Positions 7,867 to 12,700 of a stretch of 12,700 nt of DNA are shown here, one piece after another. Both the position numbers and the translations under genes were made by a program. The notes under the pieces were generated by a model. The model searched no databases, was not told where the DNA came from, and saw nothing but the letters and a program-made list of their open reading frames with translations. The DNA is taken from positions 1 to 12,700 of the forward strand of contig CADBNY010000038.1 of the NCBI GenBank assembly GCA_902796215.1, written 5' to 3'. Each line of letters opens with the position of its first letter. Position 1 is the stretch's first letter. This stretch comes from an uncultured Erysipelotrichaceae bacterium (GTDB taxonomy: Bacteria > Bacillota_I > Bacilli_A > RF39 > UBA660).

Positions 7867-9494
7867 TTTGTTTTTCCTCCTTTATATTCAACAGCTAACA
7901 TAGTTAAATCATCAAATTGAGTAGCACTACCAACAAACTGATTAACATCGTTTTCAATATTCATTAAGATTTCTTCTACATCTCTATTTTTTGATTTATT
8001 TAATGATTCAATCAGTTGATCAAGACCAAACATTGAATCATCTTTATTCATTGCTTCTACTACTCCATCAGTATAAAGAAACAACTTATCTCCTACATTC
8101 AATTTTATGTTATAATTTTTATACTTATAATTTTCAAAAGCTCCAAGAACAATTCCGTGTTCTTCTTTATACAATATAAAGTTTTTCTTATTTTTATAAA
8201 CAGCTATATCCTCATGACCAGCATTGGCAAACATTAAATTCCCCGTTGATAATTCTAAAACTCCAAGCCAAACAGTAACAAACATATTGGTTCTATTATC
8301 CTTACATATTTCGTTATTAACCCTGTCTAAAACATCTGCTGGTGTTTTAGACGTAAACATTCTAGTTTTTAATAATATCTTTGTAATCATCATAAACAAA
8401 GCAGCAGGTATTCCCTTTCCAGCAACATCAGCAATCGTTAAGCCTAAATGATCATCATCAATCATATAGAAATCATAAAAATCTCCACCAATTTCTTTAG
8501 CAGGTACCATTTTAGCTGATATATTAAATTCAGAAGAATTAGGTAAATCATTAGCTAAAACACCCCTTTGAATAGCACTTGCAAGTTTCAATTCTGTTCC
8601 AACTCGCTCTTTTTCTTTTGTTATAAGTGTTAAATTACTAATATATTGAATAGTATCACATTCCATTTTATCGATTGCTTGAGCTAACTCTCTAATTTCT
8701 GTTATTTTACTACTTTCTTCTAACTTTTTCTCTTTTATAATAGTATTTTCTAAAGCAAATCTTTTTGATTCATCACGAATATTAATAATTGGAGAAACCA
8801 CATTTTTCTTAAAAAAGCGATATACAAGAATAGATGTAAAAATAATAATAAAGAAACTAATAATACTGGCCCAAGTAGAGAAAGAAATTCCTGATACAAC
8901 AAGTTTTTCAATAGAATATTGTACCCCTAATATTCCTACTATTTTTCCATCAGATGTCTTTATAGGAACCAATGTAGTAACATAAGAATTTTTCTTTTCT
9001 TTTTTGTTCCTTTTAACATAAGTTTCTCTCGTCCTTTTTCCACGATATAAAGTTTTCAGTTTTCTTCTAAATCGTCCACTACTAATACTTTTCTTATCAC
9101 CAACTTCATATTCTTTCACAGAAACATCACTATGAATGTCAAATATATAAGTTGCATCTTTTATTTTTTTATCACTAAACTGAATAACATAAATTCTAGA
9201 AGTTTCCTCTTTCTGCCCTAGCAAAGCCAAGTTTACATAATCATCAATATATTCATCTTCTTTTTCTTTCTTTAAATAATCATCAAAATTATTAACATTA
9301 ATCTTAGTTAGAGCCTCTTTAGCAGCCTGTTCTCCATCCTTTTCATACATCCTAATAATAGATCTAGAAAAAACTAAAAAACTAAGCATTTCAATAACTA
9401 AACTAACAATAAGTATCAATATTATAATAGAACCAATCACTCGAAACATAATACTATTTGTAAAACTTTTAATTTTATAAAATAAATCTTTCAT
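7863..9494 (-). CDS. Membrane-bound SpoIIE-type PP2C phosphatase with extracytoplasmic sensor
   Basis: First gene of the operon, 543 residues from ATG 9494 (GAGGG 8 nt upstream; the frame opens at a TTG 15 nt earlier without such a site). Layout: transmembrane helix about 17-43, an outside domain of about 160 residues (44-204) rich in Lys/Glu and probably Cache-like, a second helix about 208-228, a HAMP-like linker beginning VSPIINIRDESKRF (233-246), a coiled coil to about 300, then the phosphatase. Phosphatase motifs are KEIGGDFYDF (333-342), ADVAGKGIPAA (355-365), YTDGVVEA (474-481) and DDLTML (528-533), including the metal-binding Asp residues. RsbU/SpoIIE relatives dephosphorylate STAS antagonists, so the presumed substrate is the STAS protein of this operon. 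It is not sporulation SpoIIE, which has about ten membrane helices. The ligand is unknown. Confidence 0.93.
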   Translation of the reverse strand: MKDLFYKIKSFTNSIMFRVIGSIIILILIVSLVIEMLSFLVFSRSIIRMYEKDGEQAAKEALTKINVNNFDDYLKKEKEDEYIDDYVNLALLGQKEETSRIYVIQFSDKKIKDATYIFDIHSDVSVKEYEVGDKKSISSGRFRRKLKTLYRGKRTRETYVKRNKKEKKNSYVTTLVPIKTSDGKIVGILGVQYSIEKLVVSGISFSTWASIISFFIIIFTSILVYRFFKKNVVSPIINIRDESKRFALENTIIKEKKLEESSKITEIRELAQAIDKMECDTIQYISNLTLITKEKERVGTELKLASAIQRGVLANDLPNSSEFNISAKMVPAKEIGGDFYDFYMIDDDHLGLTIADVAGKGIPAALFMMITKILLKTRMFTSKTPADVLDRVNNEICKDNRTNMFVTVWLGVLELSTGNLMFANAGHEDIAVYKNKKNFILYKEEHGIVLGAFENYKYKNYNIKLNVGDKLFLYTDGVVEAMNKDDSMFGLDQLIESLNKSKNRDVEEILMNIENDVNQFVGSATQFDDLTMLAVEYKGGKTK

Positions 9495-9525
9495 TTGATC
9501 ATCCCTCAAAATCGCCTATATAAAC

Positions 9526-9558
9526 ATTATAATACTAAAATTAAGAATATACAGTCAA
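9526..9558 (-). promoter_or_regulatory. Candidate promoter of the six-gene operon
   Basis: A perfect TATAAT on the minus strand (9526-9531) lies about 32 nt upstream of the phosphatase ATG. A TTGACT (9553-9558) is present, but the spacer is 21 nt, longer than the usual 17, so activation or another sigma factor may be involved. I see no sigma-B-type motif. Confidence 0.45.
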
Positions 9559-9560
9559 TG

Positions 9561-9580
9561 AAATAATAAATTTATTATTT
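9561..9580. repeat. 20-bp perfect AT palindrome next to the operon promoter
   Basis: AAATAATAAA followed immediately by its complement TTTATTATTT. On the minus strand it lies just upstream of the -35-like element at 9553-9558. It could be an operator or simply low-complexity AT sequence. Confidence 0.35.
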
Positions 9581-9745
9581 TTTTGTAAAATTAAGAAAAA
9601 CAAAGTAAATAACAAATAAAAAACATTATTGATTATGAAATTTTTTCTATTATTAAATAGTAAAAACTGCATAAAATCATCTATTACTTTTTAGTATAAA
9701 TTAATAATTCCAAAATACAATAAATATTCTCGTAAAAATATAAAA
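9581..9745. other. AT-rich spacer, nothing recognised
   Basis: This stretch lies between the terminator of the HAD-like unit and the operon promoter region. It has no open frame with a ribosome binding site, no tRNA-like fold and no clear repeat on either strand. Confidence 0.6.
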
Positions 9746-9775
9746 AAAATCCAAATGAATAAACATTTGAATTTT
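9746..9775 (-). terminator. Intrinsic terminator of the downstream HAD-like operon
   Basis: On the minus strand AAAATTCAAATG (9775-9764) pairs with CATTTGGATTTT (9757-9746) around a 6-nt loop, with one G-U wobble, and the T-run continues to about 9742. The hairpin starts at the last base of the stop codon of the gene ending at 9775. Confidence 0.82.
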
Positions 9776-10752
9776 CATAAAAACTGTATTCTACTTTTTA
9801 AATGAAGAAGAATTTTGCTTCTAGATTCCTCAAAATTCGTAGAATTCATAGATTTCTTAGCTTCCTGATTTTTTATAAAAGCAGTAATAGTAGCTACTAA
9901 ACTACAAAAAACTCTCAAATCTTGTTCCATCAAAATACCATTCCATCCTGCCTTTTTTGCTGCTTCTATATTATTTTTATTGGTATCAATAAGACAAAAA
10001 GCAGAAAAGTTTGAAATATTTCTAAAAGAATTTTTTATAGAAAGATATAAATTTTCATTATTCATTTCATATCTATGCTCATCGTTAGGAACAATAATGA
10101 TATTTTCTTCCTGTACCACTTTATGCTCTTTCTGTCCTTCTTTTTCTTCTCCTGCAAAGAGATTTATATATACATCTCTCGTGAAAGCATCACCTGGAGC
10201 TAAAATACCAATTACATAGTCATCTACATTAGGAAGATATCTCTTAATCAAAGCAACCAATTTCTCTAAATTACATTTCTTTTTATAATTTAATTTTGCC
10301 TTTTCATTAGAAAATCTATTAAGAAGTGCATTACATTGAATACAAAATTCATTATAAAGTTCTTCTTTATTAACGATACTATGATAAAGCTCTTTTATTT
10401 TCTCATCTTCTATATTATCTAATTTTTGAACAATATTAGCAAGTGAAGCAGGACAACCATTAATATAATAAATATCCTCAATATCTACAGTATCAATATC
10501 AGAGCACTTTATAGCATCAACATAAAATTTATCAAGAACTCTTTTAACACCATTTTGTATATTTTCTTCACCAAAGAAACTCTTTTCTAAAGCTATTAAT
10601 TCATCCCACAAACTAACAATATCACATTGTTCCAAGCTAGATAATTGACGAAGACGTTCTAAAGCTTTTATCACTTCATTATAACGAACATCTTCAAGTT
10701 CTATAAGATTTTCTCCATTAATAAAAATAATTCCCAATTTCGTATTAAACAC
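9775..10752 (-). CDS. HAD-like protein of unknown function, copy 1
   Basis: 325 residues from GTG 10752. That start has GGGG (10761-10764) 8 nt upstream, lies one base after the stop of copy 2 (TAG-T-GTG), and aligns the protein with copy 3: EFC...C...L..RF falls at 135-147 in both. The HAD-like frame shows a hydrophobic strand ending in IIFINGE (8-14) and a C-terminal LIDTNKNNIEAAKKAGW (254-270), typical of HAD motif IV and what follows. At the expected nucleophile position this copy has Asn12 instead of Asp, and +2 is Glu14. The middle is helical and shared with the other copies: LWDELIALEKSFF (48-60) and the Cys-containing EFCIQCNALLNRF. No signal peptide or membrane helix. Probably not a working phosphatase. 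Function not recognised. Confidence 0.8.
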   Translation of the reverse strand: MFNTKLGIIFINGENLIELEDVRYNEVIKALERLRQLSSLEQCDIVSLWDELIALEKSFFGEENIQNGVKRVLDKFYVDAIKCSDIDTVDIEDIYYINGCPASLANIVQKLDNIEDEKIKELYHSIVNKEELYNEFCIQCNALLNRFSNEKAKLNYKKKCNLEKLVALIKRYLPNVDDYVIGILAPGDAFTRDVYINLFAGEEKEGQKEHKVVQEENIIIVPNDEHRYEMNNENLYLSIKNSFRNISNFSAFCLIDTNKNNIEAAKKAGWNGILMEQDLRVFCSLVATITAFIKNQEAKKSMNSTNFEESRSKILLHLKSRIQFL

Positions 10753-10753
10753 A

Positions 10754-11557
10754 CTAATTACCCCTTTTACTTCCACAAACTGTTTGATTTGAATCTTCTT
10801 GAGTATTTCTATTTCCAATTATTTCAGAAACAGCAAACATTAACTGATTTTCAAAATCTTCACAATCTTCTTTTAATTCTTTAGTATCCCATCCTGCAAC
10901 AAGAGCTGCCTCCAAATTATCTGAATTATTATCAACAAGAGTAAAGCTTGCACATTCCAAATCATCCATTTGCAATGAAATATACAAATCAGAATCATTC
11001 ATTTTAGATCCAGAAACAATAATAATCTTATTAACTTCTGGAAATAATTTTTCATATATTTCTTTCATAATAATAGAATAATCTTCTATTATAATAGAAT
11101 AATCTTCTATTATAATAACAATATCAAATCCATTATTATTGGCAAAAGAAACTATATTATCCAAATTACAAGACTTTTGATAGCAACCAAATAGCAATTC
11201 CCTTTTTTTATCACGATATTCAGAACCTGTCTTTTCAATAAGTCGATTGGAAAGCTTATCACATTGAGTAATAAACATTTCTCTGGAACGATTTTGAATA
11301 TATGGATCTTTTAATTTTATAGATTCTAAAAAATTTGCAATATCATTTGTACCAAAAATTCTTCTTTCCCTATCTACTAACAAATTCCATAAATCAGCAA
11401 GTTCTATTTTTGAATTTACTGCTAATAAATGTAAATAATGTAATTTTTTATTAATATCTTTGTTTTTTTCACTTTTCAATAAAAAATTAGAAGGCACTCC
11501 AGGCTCTATCAACATATTACCATCAATAAAGATAACCCCTTCTTTGTTACGATTCAT
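10754..11557 (-). CDS. HAD-like protein of unknown function, copy 2 (shortened, with internal duplication)
   Basis: 267 residues from ATG 11557, with a G-run (11564-11569) 6 nt upstream as an unusual Shine-Dalgarno. It is paralogous to its neighbours: VIFIDGN (8-14), LADLWNLLVDRERRIFG (53-69), MFITQCDKLSNRL (94-106), CYQKSCNLDNIVSFAN (125-140) and LVDNNSDNLEAALVAGW (207-223). The HAD-type nucleophile position is Asp12, but +2 is Asn rather than Asp. Relative to the other copies it lacks some 45-60 residues between the LW motif and the Cys motif. It also contains a seven-residue tandem repeat around EDYS (about 149-162). It is first in a two-gene unit with copy 1 and has a strong promoter. Function not recognised. 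Confidence 0.8.
   Translation of the reverse strand: MNRNKEGVIFIDGNMLIEPGVPSNFLLKSEKNKDINKKLHYLHLLAVNSKIELADLWNLLVDRERRIFGTNDIANFLESIKLKDPYIQNRSREMFITQCDKLSNRLIEKTGSEYRDKKRELLFGCYQKSCNLDNIVSFANNNGFDIVIIIEDYSIIIEDYSIIMKEIYEKLFPEVNKIIIVSGSKMNDSDLYISLQMDDLECASFTLVDNNSDNLEAALVAGWDTKELKEDCEDFENQLMFAVSEIIGNRNTQEDSNQTVCGSKRGN
11070..11117. repeat. 21-bp perfect tandem duplication inside copy 2
   Basis: Two identical 21-bp units, 11070-11090 and 11091-11111, are followed by 6 nt of a third. Each unit forms a 9-bp hairpin (ATAATAGAA ... TTCTATTAT, 5-nt loop). The duplication adds seven codons and keeps the frame. Copy 3 has one corresponding EDYS segment (216-219), so the duplication is recent. Confidence 0.9.
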
Positions 11558-11582
11558 TTTTTACCCCCCAAACAACGCACTA

Positions 11583-11611
11583 ATTATATCACAATTTTTA
11601 TTTTTTTGCAA
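11583..11611 (-). promoter_or_regulatory. Extended -10 promoter of the two-gene HAD-like unit
   Basis: On the minus strand TTGCAA (11606-11611), a 17-nt spacer and TGA-TATAAT (TATAAT at 11583-11588) form a near-ideal promoter with an extended -10. Transcription would start near 11576, about 20 nt before the copy 2 start codon. Confidence 0.82.
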
Positions 11612-11640
11612 GAAAAACTTGATTTTTAACTTTTAATTAC

Positions 11641-11672
11641 AAAAAAATCAAGTACATAAATCACTTGATTTT
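11641..11672 (-). terminator. Intrinsic terminator after copy 3
   Basis: On the minus strand AAAATCAAGT (11672-11663) pairs with ACTTGATTTT (11653-11644) across a 9-nt loop, and the T-run continues to 11641. It lies about 18 nt past the copy 3 stop, so copy 3 is a separate unit. A third copy of the arm sequence occurs at 11617-11626. Confidence 0.82.
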
Positions 11673-11690
11673 CTCCCATAACTCAAATAA

Positions 11691-12674
11691 TTAAAATTTC
11701 TTTTTCATATGTGTATTTTTTTCAATTATAAGCCTTTTAACCTCCTGAAGTAGATTTTGTTCCAATTTTTTGTCATTAAAATCATTACAATTTTTATTAT
11801 AATCAAATAAAATAGTACTCCACCCAGCAGATTTTGCAGCATTTATATTAACTTCATTATCATCAATAAGACAAAAATAATCATAATCATCAAGTTGTGA
11901 ACAAATATCATTATATAAATGAGTATTACTTTTCCGATAATTATGTAACAGCTTATTAGGTACAAGAATAATATTATCAATTTCTGGATACAAGCTTGCA
12001 AAAACTTGAATCATATAAGAATAATCTTCAGATAAAATACAAATAGCAATATCATAACGATTAGCAACTCTTACCAGAGATTTTAAACTAAAAGCTCTAG
12101 AATAGCAACTTAATAATAATTTTTCCTTAGCACTACCTTTTTGTAATTGACCAGATTCAAAATCAAAAATATGATTATAATCATCAAATTTGTTATTATC
12201 GTTTTGCTTTTTTGAAGAATCAATTGCATTAGCTATCCTATCAAAAAGTGAGTAACACTCAAAACAAAACTCTTCATAAAGTCTCTTCTTATAAACTGTT
12301 CTATAATAAACACACTGAATATATTCATCTTTTATAGTATCAAGAATATCAATAATTTCTACATCAGTATTGCCAACAAAAATTCTTTCAAGAATTGCAT
12401 TATCAATATGCCTGTTTTCCCTAGCTTCATTATAAAACTGACTAATAGCATCACTAACAGGACTTTTTATTGTACTTTTGCTTAAATGAAAAAATTGTTT
12501 TTCAATATCTTGTAACTGTTGCCATAAATAAGCAATATTTTCATTTTCTTTCTTAAGTAATTTATGCAAAGCATATAAAGTTCTTTGTCCTTTATCATTA
12601 ATTAATGTACTCATAGATAGTTTTTTTTCGTTTATAAAAATACTATCATCAATAAAAAGGATTCCCTTACTCAT
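11691..12674 (-). CDS. HAD-like protein of unknown function, copy 3
   Basis: 327 residues from ATG 12674, with AGGGAG (12682-12687) 7 nt upstream. It is the most HAD-like of the three: GILFIDDS (4-11) ends the first strand, CILSEDYS (212-219) could hold the motif II Ser, and LIDDNEVNINAAKSAGW (269-285) matches motif IV, with its paired Asp residues, and the following helix. The motif I nucleophile would be Asp9, but the +2 acid/base Asp is Ser11. The helical middle contains LWQQLQDIEKQFF (50-62), EFCFECYSLFDRI (135-147) and LSCYSRAFSLKSLV (188-201), with cysteines partly shared among the copies. No membrane segment or signal peptide. Its promoter lies beyond the right edge, as may further copies. 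HAD relationship likely; function not recognised. Confidence 0.82.
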   Translation of the reverse strand: MSKGILFIDDSIFINEKKLSMSTLINDKGQRTLYALHKLLKKENENIAYLWQQLQDIEKQFFHLSKSTIKSPVSDAISQFYNEARENRHIDNAILERIFVGNTDVEIIDILDTIKDEYIQCVYYRTVYKKRLYEEFCFECYSLFDRIANAIDSSKKQNDNNKFDDYNHIFDFESGQLQKGSAKEKLLLSCYSRAFSLKSLVRVANRYDIAICILSEDYSYMIQVFASLYPEIDNIILVPNKLLHNYRKSNTHLYNDICSQLDDYDYFCLIDDNEVNINAAKSAGWSTILFDYNKNCNDFNDKKLEQNLLQEVKRLIIEKNTHMKKKF

Positions 12675-12700
12675 ATTATTTCTCCCTATAAAGTAATAAA

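Noticed and set aside
7863..9494. Sporulation phosphatase SpoIIE itself
   Set aside because: It has two membrane helices and an outside sensor domain rather than the roughly ten-helix N-terminus of SpoIIE, and no sporulation genes are nearby.
10753..10818. Longer N-terminus for HAD-like copy 1
   Set aside because: The 22 extra residues lie over the end of copy 2 and have no match in the paralogues. GTG 10752 has a proper RBS and aligns the motifs.
1..12700. CRISPR arrays, tRNA/rRNA genes, insertion sequences or phage genes
   Set aside because: None is visible. The only direct repeats are the short 21-bp duplication and terminator arms, and no transposase or integrase motif was found.

Overview
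The window reads as a chromosomal segment of a very AT-rich, Gram-positive-type bacterium (low-GC Bacillota). GC looks like a quarter to 30 % by eye. Shine-Dalgarno sites are strong GGAGG types, promoters are TTGNNN-17-TATAAT types, tryptophan is read from TGG, and TGA is used as a stop, so this is the standard bacterial code and not the Mycoplasma code. The gene set (MgtE, a stand-alone NRPS-like enzyme with its own PPTase, and a SpoIIE/RsbW/STAS partner switch) suits an uncultured gut Bacilli/Erysipelotrichales-like or Clostridia-like organism. That placement is an inference, not a proof.

Layout. (1) 1-683, minus: a glycerophosphodiester phosphodiesterase starting at GTG and running off the left edge. 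(2) 684-897: a divergent promoter region. The plus-strand promoter has a near-consensus sigma-A site and a leader of about 90 nt. The leader holds a possible 28-codon ORF (MEPCEDYP...) that overlaps the start of mgtE and resembles the idea of the enterobacterial MgtL leader peptide. (3) 898-2232, plus: mgtE, a magnesium transporter, closed by a bidirectional terminator. (4) 2268-9494, minus: one compact six-gene operon, transcribed SpoIIE-type phosphatase with a membrane sensor -> RsbW-like kinase -> NRPS-like A-T-C enzyme -> MATE exporter -> STAS antagonist -> 4'-phosphopantetheinyl transferase. All junctions overlap or are separated by at most about 12 nt. (5) 9495-9774: AT-rich intergenic region with the operon promoter and the terminator of the next unit. 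(6) 9775-12674, minus: three paralogous, HAD-like proteins of unknown function in two transcription units. Each has a different, apparently defective catalytic motif, and one carries a fresh 21-bp in-frame tandem duplication.

How the parts fit. The six-gene operon is the likely 'system'. The PPTase would activate the carrier domain of the A-T-C enzyme, the enzyme would activate a carboxylic acid and transfer it to an amine or alcohol, and the MATE protein would export the product. The phosphatase/kinase/antagonist trio forms a complete partner switch that could sense an extracytoplasmic signal. No sigma factor is present, so its target is either elsewhere in the genome or is not a sigma factor. 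The adenylation domain lacks the Asp that normally binds the amino group of alpha-amino acids, which suggests an unusual substrate. The three HAD-like genes show no visible functional link to this operon and look like an expanding accessory family that may continue beyond the right edge.
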